Positions 31,208 to 40,257 of a stretch of 48,379 nt of DNA are shown here, piece by piece. The stretch spans positions 1-48,379 of the forward strand of contig UQMZ01000027.1 in the NCBI GenBank assembly GCA_900542185.1, given 5' to 3'. The translations under genes were made by a program, and so were the position numbers. Position 1 is the first letter of the stretch. Each line of letters starts with the position of its first letter. The stretch comes from an uncultured Bacteroidales bacterium (GTDB lineage Bacteria; Bacteroidota; Bacteroidia; Bacteroidales; Muribaculaceae). The notes beneath the pieces were generated by a model. It did no database searches, had not been told where the DNA came from, and saw only the letters and a program-made list of their open reading frames with translations.

Positions 31208-32545
31208 TTATCCGAACAGAATCGAGCATGTCTGGTCGCTGTCTTCCGGTTTGGCCTTGGCCTGCGATTTACCGGTATGAGCGGCCAGTTCCTCGTTGAA
31301 ACGCGGCGACCTCTTATGTATCGGGGTGCGTTCCAGCAGAGCGATGACCTCATGATCATCGAACTGCGAGGGCGTAAGCACGGCATACTTCATTTTGGCA
31401 GCCAGCTGCTGCTGCTGTTTCACCTTGTCCATGCCGTACACCTTGGCTATCTCGTTTTCCTGTTCCTTCTGCTTCTGGGTGAGTTCGTTCTTGTCCTCCG
31501 GCTCGTTCTTGAGCACGATGGTCTTCTTGGTGTCGTCGCCTTCGGCGATGGTGACATCGAAACCGGACGCCAGCACGGTGATCTTCACCTTGTCGCCCAG
31601 GGAGGGATCGTGGCCTATGCCCCACTTTACGTCTATGCCCGAAAGCTTCGAGGTGAAGCTGGTTATTTCATTAATTTCCTCGGCGCGTATGGGGTTGTCG
31701 CTGTCTTTGTTGCACATGAATTTGAGCATCAGGCGCTTCGAGGTGTTGATGTCGTGGTCCTTGAGCAGCGGCGAGTGCAGCGCGGCGTTGATGGCCTGCG
31801 TGATGCGGTGTTCCCCCTCCCCTTCGGCAGTGGCGATGATGGCCGAGCCGGAATCCTTCAGCGTGGTCTTCACGTCCTGGAAGTCGACGTTGATGTAGAG
31901 GGAGTCGGAGATGATCTCGGATATGGATCTCGCGGCGTTGGCCAGCGTGTCGTCGGCCTTGTGGAAGGCGTTGAAGAAGTTCCAGTCCTTATAGAGCTCT
32001 ATCAGGTTCTCGTTGTTGATCACCAGGAGGGCGTCGACATGCTTCTTAAGCTCCTTGGCTCCTTCCAGGGCCTTGAGGATCTTTTTCTCGCCCTCGAAGT
32101 AGAAAGGCACGGTGACGATGCCGATTGTCAGCATTCCGCAGTCCTTGGCTATCCGGGCCACGACCGGAGCCGCGCCTGTCCCTGTGCCGCCGCCCATGGT
32201 GGCAGTGATAAACACCATCTCGGTCTTGTCGTCGAACAGGGCGCGGATCTCCTCCTCGCTCGATTCTGCGCATTTACGGCCCACCTCCGGTACGTTTCCG
32301 GCACCGAGTCCCTTGGTGATGTCGTAGCCCAACAGCACGTGCTTCGGCACCTCAGAGCGGTCCAGGGCCTGCTTGTCGGTGTTGCACACCACAAACTGTA
32401 TATGCGGTATCTGCTGCTTGTACATATAGTTCACGGCGTTGCCGCCGCCACCTCCTACACCTATCACCTTGATGATGTCGTTGGTCACGTCCTCGTCCTT
32501 GAAGCTTGAGGTGTCGTTTATGTCCATGTTGAAATTAGGGTCCAT
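31208..32545 (-). CDS. ftsZ: Cell division protein FtsZ
   Basis: Tubulin-like GTPase forming the Z ring. The nucleotide loop GGGGGNAVNYM is near 31-41 and the signature GGGTGTG at 118-124. The T7-loop segment NVDFQDVKTTL is followed by SGSAIIATAEGEGEHR. After about residue 330 comes a charged linker with Gln/Lys runs. The tail PIHKRSPRFNEELAAH ends in CSILFG. 445 residues. It is the last dcw gene, 21 bases after ftsA. Confidence 0.98.
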   Translation of the reverse strand: MDPNFNMDINDTSSFKDEDVTNDIIKVIGVGGGGGNAVNYMYKQQIPHIQFVVCNTDKQALDRSEVPKHVLLGYDITKGLGAGNVPEVGRKCAESSEEEIRALFDDKTEMVFITATMGGGTGTGAAPVVARIAKDCGMLTIGIVTVPFYFEGEKKILKALEGAKELKKHVDALLVINNENLIELYKDWNFFNAFHKADDTLANAARSISEIISDSLYINVDFQDVKTTLKDSGSAIIATAEGEGEHRITQAINAALHSPLLKDHDINTSKRLMLKFMCNKDSDNPIRAEEINEITSFTSKLSGIDVKWGIGHDPSLGDKVKITVLASGFDVTIAEGDDTKKTIVLKNEPEDKNELTQKQKEQENEIAKVYGMDKVKQQQQLAAKMKYAVLTPSQFDDHEVIALLERTPIHKRSPRFNEELAAHTGKSQAKAKPEDSDQTCSILFG

Positions 32546-32566
32546 ATATTGAGGGATGTGGTGTGT

Positions 32567-33889
32567 TTATTCGTCAATAAGGTCGGAATCGTCCTCGCTG
32601 TCGCCGGCGAACATGTCGGAGAGTCTTCCGGTGATGTTCGATAGCCAGCCTCGCTTCTTGGGTCTGGCCTTGGGTTTCTTCACGGGCTCGGGTTCGGGGG
32701 TATTCGCCACTCCGGTAGCGGGGAGCTCGTCCTGTGGCAGGATTTCCAGACAGGAGTCGGTGGAATTGGTGGCGCCTATATAAAGCAGCGAGATGGCCTG
32801 CAGGGTGTCCACCTGCTGGGCGCGGGTATCGGAGATGGATATGTATGCGGGCAGTTGGCCGCGACGCACGTTCAGGCCGGTTTTCTGTGCCAGCAGGTCC
32901 ATGATGCCGTTCAGACGCGAACCGCCGCCGATGCACACGATGCCACCCGGCAGGTCCGCCTCCTTCAGCCCGGCGTAGGATATCTGCTCGATTATGTTGG
33001 CCACGATTTCCTCGGCCCGGGCCACGATGATGGACTGCACCTCCGACATCTTGAGACCGCCGATGTTCATCGACGACTGCGTCTCGCTGGCTATGGCGTT
33101 GCCGGATGTGGTCTTGATGTCCTCGGCCTTCTCTTCCAGTACGTTGAGGCTGGTTATGTCGCGTGTTATGTTACGGCCTCCCATAGGCAGCGTGGCGAAA
33201 TATGCCAGGGATCCCTTCTTATAGATATTCACCGTGGTGGTCTCTGCCCCCATGTCCACGAGCATGCATCCCTGGCGCTTCTCCTCCTGCGACAGCGTTA
33301 CTGAAGCGGCCGACAGAGCGGTGACCAGGAAGCCCTTGACGTCCACTTTCACCTTTTCGGTCAGGGTGCGCGTCAGGTTGCGCTGTATTTCGGGGCGGCA
33401 CACTATCAGGTCGAAAGTGGCGGTGATGTCCGAGCCTACCATTCCGCGGGGCGATGTGGTCTCGTATTTGCCTATGGTGTATGTGCGCGGTATGGCGTCC
33501 ACTACAGTCAGCGATGAGTCTATGTCCGTCTGGCGCGCCTGCGTGTTGAGCTGGTTCAGAATGGCCTGGGTTATCTCGGTGTCGTTGGGCAGAGTGAGCG
33601 ATACGGTAGTGGAGATGGAGCGCAGCGAGCGTCCCGACAGACCCACGAACACGCCCGTGATGGTATGCGGCGCGATGGCAGGCTTGCGCTCCAGCCGCTG
33701 GAGTATCCGGTCTATGCGTACAGCCGTCTCTTCCAGATTCTGGACTATGCCGTAGCGCACGCTCTCCACCCCTCGCTCATGGTCCGAGGCTATGACCTCG
33801 AACTGACCCTCGTCGTTGATCTTGCCAACGACGGCCACTATCTTGGAACTGCTGACTTCAACTGCAGCGACATATCTTTCGTTACTCAT
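32567..33889 (-). CDS. ftsA: Cell division protein FtsA
   Basis: Actin-like protein tethering FtsZ to the membrane. It begins VAAVEVSSSKIVAVVG (phosphate 1). It continues with the SHS2/1C domain around 85-165, LVDMGAETTTVNIY (phosphate 2) near 210 and CIGGGSRLNGI (adenosine site). The C-terminus KKRGWLSNITGRLSDMFAG forms the expected amphipathic membrane helix and ends in an acidic tail. 440 residues, a normal length. It lies between ftsQ (14-base gap) and ftsZ. Confidence 0.97.
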   Translation of the reverse strand: MSNERYVAAVEVSSSKIVAVVGKINDEGQFEVIASDHERGVESVRYGIVQNLEETAVRIDRILQRLERKPAIAPHTITGVFVGLSGRSLRSISTTVSLTLPNDTEITQAILNQLNTQARQTDIDSSLTVVDAIPRTYTIGKYETTSPRGMVGSDITATFDLIVCRPEIQRNLTRTLTEKVKVDVKGFLVTALSAASVTLSQEEKRQGCMLVDMGAETTTVNIYKKGSLAYFATLPMGGRNITRDITSLNVLEEKAEDIKTTSGNAIASETQSSMNIGGLKMSEVQSIIVARAEEIVANIIEQISYAGLKEADLPGGIVCIGGGSRLNGIMDLLAQKTGLNVRRGQLPAYISISDTRAQQVDTLQAISLLYIGATNSTDSCLEILPQDELPATGVANTPEPEPVKKPKARPKKRGWLSNITGRLSDMFAGDSEDDSDLIDE

Positions 33890-33903
33890 GTTGAGACTGT
33901 ACT

Positions 33904-34791
33904 TTAATTTTGGGACTGTACTTTCTTGTTGGGGGCATTGTCGGCTACCGTATTTCCGGTGTTTCCTCCTGCCGTTTCGTTAATATCGGGAAGAGTGCCC
34001 TCTTCCAGGTCAATCTCCTCCACCGGCTCCTCCGATACGTTCAGACGTGTCTTGTCGCGTCGGGTGGCTACTATCTGGTTGCGGAATTTTACCGATATCG
34101 TGTCGTATTCCTCCCATCCTTTGTGAGGCATGACCTTGGTGTAGAACAGTTTCAGGGCGTCGCGTTTCTGTTCCAGCCGCGACGTGTCGCCGAAGTTCAC
34201 CACGTGCCCTGTTATCTTGGGCACAACGATAAGGTTGCGTGCGTCGCGGGCCTCGATCATGGCGGTCAGGTCGTGCATGGTCCTGTCGCGCTCTATGAAG
34301 CGCACCAGCGGCAGAACGTCCACGGGCTGGAAGTCGTGGGTGAACCGTCCGGTCACTACCGGCACGTCGCGATAGAACTCCGCGTTGGAGGCTATGTGCT
34401 TCCCGTCCTTGTTGATGTAGTACGAATTATTGCCTAAGAACACGCGCATCACCGGTATCATGGGCGTGACGCGGATGTTCAGCGTGCCACCTGCCGACAC
34501 CATGCAGTTTACCGACTCGAACGTGTTGAGCGATCCCAGGTATTTCTCTATCTTGCGGGTATCTACCTGATTGATTGGCAATCCCACGATTTTACCGGGA
34601 TAATCCCTAAGCTCCATGGCCACACCCCGGCGTATCAGCGAATCGATGGGGGCAGGCGATTCCACATCCACCGCGATGTCTCGGCAAATGTGGTGCGCGG
34701 CCTCGTTGTGAGCCCACACGGTGGCCCATGTCACATACGCCATCAATGTGACAAGGCACACCCACTTCAGTATCGCTGTCCCCTTTTTCAT
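33904..34791 (-). CDS. ftsQ: Cell division protein FtsQ
   Basis: Single-pass divisome protein with a short cytoplasmic N-terminus, membrane segment at about 8-27 (LKWVCLVTLMAYVTWATVWA) and periplasmic POTRA/FtsQ domain. YPGKIVGLPINQVDTRKIEK near 64-83 begins the POTRA-like region. Sequence conservation is low, as usual, so the call rests on length (295), topology and position between murC and ftsA. Its ATG shares one base with the murC stop (TGATG). Confidence 0.9.
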   Translation of the reverse strand: MKKGTAILKWVCLVTLMAYVTWATVWAHNEAAHHICRDIAVDVESPAPIDSLIRRGVAMELRDYPGKIVGLPINQVDTRKIEKYLGSLNTFESVNCMVSAGGTLNIRVTPMIPVMRVFLGNNSYYINKDGKHIASNAEFYRDVPVVTGRFTHDFQPVDVLPLVRFIERDRTMHDLTAMIEARDARNLIVVPKITGHVVNFGDTSRLEQKRDALKLFYTKVMPHKGWEEYDTISVKFRNQIVATRRDKTRLNVSEEPVEEIDLEEGTLPDINETAGGNTGNTVADNAPNKKVQSQN

Positions 34792-36179
34792 CAGGCCTCG
34801 GCTTTGTTTTTCTTTTCCAGGATATGCGAAATCTCGGGAAGCAGCCTGTCGATGTCAGCGGCTCCCAGAGTCATTAGAACGTCAAAATTACTATTTTTTA
34901 TCAGATTCAGCAAATCTTTTCGCTCACAATAAGTTTTTTGCGGTCCTTTCACGGCATCGAGGATGGTGTGCGACGAGATTCCGGGTATGGGAAGCTCGCG
35001 CGCCGGATATATCTCGGGCATCACCAGGTGGTCGCATTCCGACAGGGCGTCGGCGAAATCAGGGGCGAAGTCGCGGGTGCGGGTGTAGAGGTGCGGCTGG
35101 AATATTACGGTCAGGTCCTTGTTCGGGAATAGCTTGCGCACTGAGCGGATGCTGGCGCGTATCTCGTTGGGCGAGTGGGCGTAATCGTCAATCAGCACCG
35201 TGCCGCCGTCCCTGCCGTCGCGCCATATCTCGAAGCGGCGTTTCGCGCCACGGAACGAAGCGAGTCCCTCGCGCACCTGTTCAGCGGCGGCTCCGGCCGT
35301 GATTGCGGCTGCCGCGGCGGCCACGGCGTTGTCGATGTTGATGTCAACGGGCACTCCGGGGCTGAGGCGTTCGATACGCAGCCCGTCGGGACCGACCAGA
35401 GTGAACGTGATGGTGCCGTCGCCGTATGTTATGTCCTCGGCGTGCCAGTCTCCCTCGCTGCCGCCGCTGTATGTGGCCACGGTCACTTCAGGACCCGGCG
35501 CAGGCTTGAATTTAAGCCCCGTGTGTACTAACAGATGCCCTCCGGGACGTATCAGCGACGTAAAGATGGAGAAAGCCTCCAGATAGTGCTCCTCGTCGCC
35601 GTAGATGTCCAGATGGTCGGGGTCGGTGCTCGTCACCACGGCCAGCCACGGATGCAGCTGATGGAACGAGCGGTCGTATTCGTCGGCCTCGATGACGGAA
35701 TAGCGCGATTTCTCGTTCAGCACCAGGTTGGAGCCTGTGTTGCGCAGTATGCCTCCGAGGAACGCGGTGCAACCGGCCTCGGTGCCGCGCAGTATGTTGG
35801 CTATCATCGACGACGTGGTGGTCTTGCCGTGCGAGCCGGCCACGCAGATGCCGTCGGTATGCTCCGTGATGCGGCCCAACAGCGCCGCGCGCTTGATGAC
35901 GCGGAAGCCGTTCTCGCGGAAATATCTCAGTATGTCGTTGTCGTCGGGAATGGCGGGAGTGTAGACCACCAGCGTGTCCTCCGGGTTGCGGAATTGCTCC
36001 GGGATGGCGTTGCGGTCGTCAAGGTCGGTGAACTGCAGCCCTTCCTTTTCCAGCGCGGCCGTCAGTTCGGAGGGAGCGCGGTCGTATCCGGCCACGGCGG
36101 CGCCATGCGCCAGGTAATAACGCACCAGGTTGGCCATGCCGATACCCCCGGCCCCCACGAAATATAGTTTTTTCTCCAT
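34791..36179 (-). CDS. murC: UDP-N-acetylmuramate--L-alanine ligase
   Basis: Adds the first amino acid to UDP-MurNAc. Residues 8-15 (VGAGGIGM) bind the UDP portion. The ATP loop is GSHGKTTTSS near 115-124, then EADEYDRSF near 165 and the C-terminal DDYAHSPNEI near 330. 462 residues, normal. It sits 33 bases after murG and is coupled to ftsQ. Confidence 0.97.
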   Translation of the reverse strand: MEKKLYFVGAGGIGMANLVRYYLAHGAAVAGYDRAPSELTAALEKEGLQFTDLDDRNAIPEQFRNPEDTLVVYTPAIPDDNDILRYFRENGFRVIKRAALLGRITEHTDGICVAGSHGKTTTSSMIANILRGTEAGCTAFLGGILRNTGSNLVLNEKSRYSVIEADEYDRSFHQLHPWLAVVTSTDPDHLDIYGDEEHYLEAFSIFTSLIRPGGHLLVHTGLKFKPAPGPEVTVATYSGGSEGDWHAEDITYGDGTITFTLVGPDGLRIERLSPGVPVDINIDNAVAAAAAAITAGAAAEQVREGLASFRGAKRRFEIWRDGRDGGTVLIDDYAHSPNEIRASIRSVRKLFPNKDLTVIFQPHLYTRTRDFAPDFADALSECDHLVMPEIYPARELPIPGISSHTILDAVKGPQKTYCERKDLLNLIKNSNFDVLMTLGAADIDRLLPEISHILEKKNKAEA

Positions 36180-36212
36180 TGATTCAGTAAGATTCTTACT
36201 AACTAACGATGC

Positions 36213-37316
36213 TTACTTGTGGTTCAGAATTTTTATGACCTCGTCCACAATCTTGTCGTCGGACTCGGTCAGGGCGAGTTTCGCCACGTTGGCCGACATT
36301 TCGGCTAATTTCTTAGGATTGCGTATGGTCTCGATGGCCGTGTCCACCAGCGATTCGCGTGCCCGGTCGTCGGGAATCAGTATCGCGGCGTCGTGGTCGG
36401 CGAGTGCGCGTGCGTTCTTGGTCTGATGGTCCTCGGCCACGTTGGGCGAGGGGACAAGTATGCACGCCTTGGCCAACAGCTCTATCTCGGAGATTGAGCC
36501 GGCGCCGGCGCGCGACACCACTAAGTCGGCTGCAGCGTATGCCGAGGCCATGTCGGTGATGAATTTGGTCACGACGATGCCCTTAAGGCCCTTTACGGCC
36601 TCGGGACCGCGGTCGCCGAAGTTCTTGCCCGTCTGCCATATCACTTGTATGCCGTTCTCGGCCAGCTTGCGTATGCCGGCCTCCATGCTTTCGTTAAGGG
36701 TGCGAGCGCCGAGGCTGCCGCCGATAACCAGCAGGGTAGGAGCGTCGGCATGAAGTCCGAAGCTTTCCAGGGCTTTGGCACGGTCCGGAGCCTTCTCCAG
36801 CAGGTCGCGGCGGACGGGATTGCCCGTCATCACAATCTTGTCGGCAGGGAAGAAGCGTTCCATGTCGGGGTATGCCACGCAGATGGCGTCGGCTTTGGCG
36901 GCCAGCAGCTTGTTGGTGACGCCGGCGTATGAATTCTGTTCCTGCAATAGGGTAGGGACGCCCGCCTTCTGCGCCGCCTTCAGTGTCGGGCCGGAGCAGT
37001 ATCCGCCCACGCCTATGGCTATTTCGGGCTGGAAATCCTTTACGATGCGGCGCGCCATGTTCAGCGACTTGCGCAGCTTGATCAGCACGCCGATGTTGCG
37101 CAGCAGGTGCTTGCGGTCGAATCCCGCAACGGGGAGTCCCTTGATGGGGTAGCCCGCAGCCGGCACGCGCTCCATTTCCATGCGGTTGTCGGCGCCGACA
37201 AAGAGGATGTCGGCGTCAAGGCGCCTGCGCAGCGCGTTGGCGATGGAGAGGGCAGGGAAGATGTGTCCTCCCGTGCCGCCTCCCGATATCAATATCCTGG
37301 GTTTATGGGTAGCCAT
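36213..37316 (-). CDS. murG: Lipid II synthase (MurG GlcNAc transferase)
   Basis: Transfers GlcNAc from UDP-GlcNAc to lipid I at the inner face of the membrane. GGGTGGHIFPAL (12-23) and the C-terminal VVSRAGAGSISEIELLAKA donor site are diagnostic. IGVGGYCSGP is the second glycine loop. 367 residues. It is 33 bases upstream of murC and 74 downstream of ftsW. Confidence 0.97.
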   Translation of the reverse strand: MATHKPRILISGGGTGGHIFPALSIANALRRRLDADILFVGADNRMEMERVPAAGYPIKGLPVAGFDRKHLLRNIGVLIKLRKSLNMARRIVKDFQPEIAIGVGGYCSGPTLKAAQKAGVPTLLQEQNSYAGVTNKLLAAKADAICVAYPDMERFFPADKIVMTGNPVRRDLLEKAPDRAKALESFGLHADAPTLLVIGGSLGARTLNESMEAGIRKLAENGIQVIWQTGKNFGDRGPEAVKGLKGIVVTKFITDMASAYAAADLVVSRAGAGSISEIELLAKACILVPSPNVAEDHQTKNARALADHDAAILIPDDRARESLVDTAIETIRNPKKLAEMSANVAKLALTESDDKIVDEVIKILNHK

Positions 37317-37390
37317 TTTATGATATGGATGTAATCACGTTTAAATGTCTGTTTCGGTAGGAGAGAAGCAATTGAAATAGGGGAGAGTCG

Positions 37391-38845
37391 TTATGATTTT
37401 GAAAAGTTTTCGGCCTGCATTTCCGGGGGGAGTGCGTTGAGTTCGGCCTTGATGGCCTTGCCGTCGGTGTTGAACGCCGCGAAACGGCTCACGGAAAGCA
37501 TGATTCCGATGGCCATTGACATGACTAACACCGAGGTCCCGCCTTTGGAGATGAAGGGGAGGGGCTGGCCCGAAACGGGCACGATTCCCGTCACGATGGC
37601 CATGTGCACCAGCGCCTGCAGCACGATGAGCATGGCGCAGCCCAATATCATGAAGGCAGGGAGGGCCCTGACGCAGCGGAAGGCGATGCGTCCGGCTCGT
37701 GCCAGCATCAGCAGGAACAGCAGCAGCACCAATGCGCCGCCCACGAAGCCCGTATCCTCTACGATGATGGAATAGATATAGTCGGAGAAGGCGAGTGGCA
37801 GACGTGCGCTTTCGCGCGAGTTGCCCGGTCCCTGGCCTACCAGACCGCCGTTGGCCTGGGCGAAGCGTGCCAGCATTACCTGACGGTTTTCATCGGTCAT
37901 CGGGTCGTCGGGATGCACGCCCTTGATGAAGTTGGTCAGACGGTTCTGACGGGTCACGCCACGGTCTATCTTTCCACGCTGAGATTCTTCGGCACCCACG
38001 GTCGCCACGGCACCGACATTGCCGCCGGCCTGAGCCAGCATGGTCTGCTCGGTCTTGAGGCGGTCGAATTCCGATTCCTGCGGCTTGCTTATCTGTTTGG
38101 CTGCATAGAGCACCATACCGCCCACGGCGTATGCCGCGATGACATACACAATCTTGCGTCCCTGGATACCTCCGGTCAGCATGAGCGCCATGCTGACGCA
38201 CATCACCAGCAGCATATTGGTCATGCCGTTGGTGACCATCGCGGCGCTGAAAGCCACCACCACGATGGCCGACGTGATGACGGCACGGTTGGATACGCCG
38301 CCGGGACGCTGGTTCTTGCCCAGGATGGTGGCCAACAGGCACACTACGGCCAGCTTTGAAATCTCGGCCGGCTGTATGGTCATTCCTGCCAGTCGCAGGG
38401 CTCGTTGCGCACCGTTGTATTCAACTCCCACCACCGCCGACAGAATAAGCAATACCAGCGAGAACACGGCGAATACCCATGACAGTTTGCTTATTATCAC
38501 GTATGGAATGCGCTGTATCCACAGAACCAGGCCCAGACCCAATGCCAGGAACACGCCGTGACGTATCAGCGGAGAATATACATTGCCGGCCGTTACCTCC
38601 GAGCTGCTGGCCGAGAACAGTTCCACCACGCTGATAAGCAACAGCATCAGGTAGATGCCCCAGATGTAGGGGTCGGCGCGGCGCACCTTTGCCATTGTCT
38701 TGGTCTTGGGTGCGGCCATGGTTTCGGATACGGATGCTGCTGCGGCATGGGAGTCGTTCTGGGCGGAACGCCGGCCTGCGCCGGTCACCGCCTCGCCGTC
38801 CACAGTCTCGCGGATTTCTATCGAGTCATAGAGAGGACTTGCCAT
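37391..38845 (-). CDS. ftsW: Lipid II polymerase FtsW (SEDS family)
   Basis: Septal peptidoglycan glycosyltransferase of the SEDS family. About ten membrane segments begin near residue 60 (YIWGIYLMLLLISVVELF). A large outer loop around 270-330 precedes SDYIYSIIVEDTGFVGG, and the C-terminal GQPLPFISKGGTSVLVMSM is the family hallmark. 484 residues; the first about 50 form an unusual hydrophilic extension rich in Ala and Ser. An internal start such as MAAPKTKTM is possible. It lies between murD and murG. Confidence 0.95.
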   Translation of the reverse strand: MASPLYDSIEIRETVDGEAVTGAGRRSAQNDSHAAAASVSETMAAPKTKTMAKVRRADPYIWGIYLMLLLISVVELFSASSSEVTAGNVYSPLIRHGVFLALGLGLVLWIQRIPYVIISKLSWVFAVFSLVLLILSAVVGVEYNGAQRALRLAGMTIQPAEISKLAVVCLLATILGKNQRPGGVSNRAVITSAIVVVAFSAAMVTNGMTNMLLVMCVSMALMLTGGIQGRKIVYVIAAYAVGGMVLYAAKQISKPQESEFDRLKTEQTMLAQAGGNVGAVATVGAEESQRGKIDRGVTRQNRLTNFIKGVHPDDPMTDENRQVMLARFAQANGGLVGQGPGNSRESARLPLAFSDYIYSIIVEDTGFVGGALVLLLFLLMLARAGRIAFRCVRALPAFMILGCAMLIVLQALVHMAIVTGIVPVSGQPLPFISKGGTSVLVMSMAIGIMLSVSRFAAFNTDGKAIKAELNALPPEMQAENFSKS

Positions 38846-38878
38846 GTATCAATGCTGGTTTATGTCTGGATTAAGTGT

Positions 38879-40228
38879 TTATTTCTTAAGGTTGCGTACG
38901 GCCTCCTTGAACAGGTCGCCCCGGTTCTCGTAGCTGGTGAACAGGTCGAAGCTGGCGCAGCAAGGGGAGAGAAGCACGGTATCGCCCGGCTCGGCGAAAC
39001 CACGGCATGCCTCCACGGCCTCCTGCAGCGAGTGTGTGTCGGCTATCTCAGACACCTTGCCACCGAAGAAGTCCATCAGCTTCCGGTTGTCCTTGCCCAT
39101 GCACACTATAGCCTTGACTTTCTGCTTCACAAGCTCCTCGATCTCAGTGTAGTCGTTGCCCTTGTCCTTGCCGCCGAGGATCAGCACCGTGGGACGCGTC
39201 ATGCTTTCCAGTGCGTACCAGGTGGAGTTGACATTGGTGGCCTTCGAGTCGTTGATGTATATCACGTCGTCGATGGTGTCAACGTATTCAAGACGATGTT
39301 CCACGGCCTCGAAATCGCTGAGCGACTTGATGATGCTCTCGTTCTTCACGCTTAGCAGCGAGGCGCTCAGACCGGCGGCCATGGAATTGTACAGGTTGTG
39401 CAGACCCGGCAGCGACAGACGGTCGCGCGGAATCTCGAACACATCCATCGGGGTGTGATAGTGCACTATGTTGTTGTCGTCCACCCACGCGGCGGTGTCC
39501 TGCTCGCGCATCTCGCCGAAGGGGAGGCGGCGCGCCTCGGACTGCACCTGCGCTATCTGCGCGGTCACTACGGGATCGTCCTGCCAGTAGATGAAGAAAT
39601 CCTCTTTGGTCTGGTTCTGCAGGATGCGGAACTTGGCGGCCACATAGTTCTCCATCTTATGGTCGTAGCGGTCCATGTGGTCGGGCGTGATGTTCATTAT
39701 CACGGCCACGTCGGCCTTGAAATCGTACATGTTCTCCAGCTGGAACGAGCTGAGTTCGATTACGTACACGTCGTGGTGCTCGCGGGCCACCTGCAGCGCC
39801 AGACTCTTGCCTACGTTGCCGGCCAGTCCGACGTTCATGCCCGCCTGACGCAGTATGTGGTAGGTGAGCAGGGTAGTGGTGGTCTTGCCGTTGGAGCCGG
39901 TGATGCACACCATCTTGGCGTCGGTGTAGCGGCCGGCGAACTCTATCTCGCTCAGTATGGGTGTCCCCTTTTCGGCCAACGCCTGCACCAGCGGAGCCGT
40001 GGGGGGAATGCCCGGGCTCTTGATTACCAGCGAGGCCGTCATGATGCGGTCAACAGAGTGGCCTCCCTCCTCGTATTCTATATGTTCGTCGTCAAGAATA
40101 CGGCGATGTTCGTCGCCTATGATGCCGGAATCCGACACCAGGACGTCATAACCCTTACCCTTGCCCAGGACGGCGGCGCCTACGCCGCTCTCCCCGCCTC
40201 CGAGCACTACCATGAATTCCTTTGCCAT
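38879..40228 (-). CDS. murD: UDP-N-acetylmuramoylalanine--D-glutamate ligase
   Basis: Adds D-glutamate to UDP-MurNAc-L-Ala. The ATP loop is GSNGKTTTT (111-119). The central ELSSFQLENMYDFKADVAVI and C-terminal YINDSKATNVNST followed by ILGGKDKGNDYTE are MurD-specific. 449 residues. It follows mraY with a 29-base gap. Confidence 0.97.
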   Translation of the reverse strand: MAKEFMVVLGGGESGVGAAVLGKGKGYDVLVSDSGIIGDEHRRILDDEHIEYEEGGHSVDRIMTASLVIKSPGIPPTAPLVQALAEKGTPILSEIEFAGRYTDAKMVCITGSNGKTTTTLLTYHILRQAGMNVGLAGNVGKSLALQVAREHHDVYVIELSSFQLENMYDFKADVAVIMNITPDHMDRYDHKMENYVAAKFRILQNQTKEDFFIYWQDDPVVTAQIAQVQSEARRLPFGEMREQDTAAWVDDNNIVHYHTPMDVFEIPRDRLSLPGLHNLYNSMAAGLSASLLSVKNESIIKSLSDFEAVEHRLEYVDTIDDVIYINDSKATNVNSTWYALESMTRPTVLILGGKDKGNDYTEIEELVKQKVKAIVCMGKDNRKLMDFFGGKVSEIADTHSLQEAVEACRGFAEPGDTVLLSPCCASFDLFTSYENRGDLFKEAVRNLKK

Positions 40229-40257
40229 ATCTTGCTATTATCTTTCTAAAGTCTTGA

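Noticed and set aside
31277..32509. Long reading frame of 410 codons on the plus strand
   Set aside because: It is antisense to ftsZ, which has complete family motifs; the opposite frame is a by-product of GC-rich codon use.
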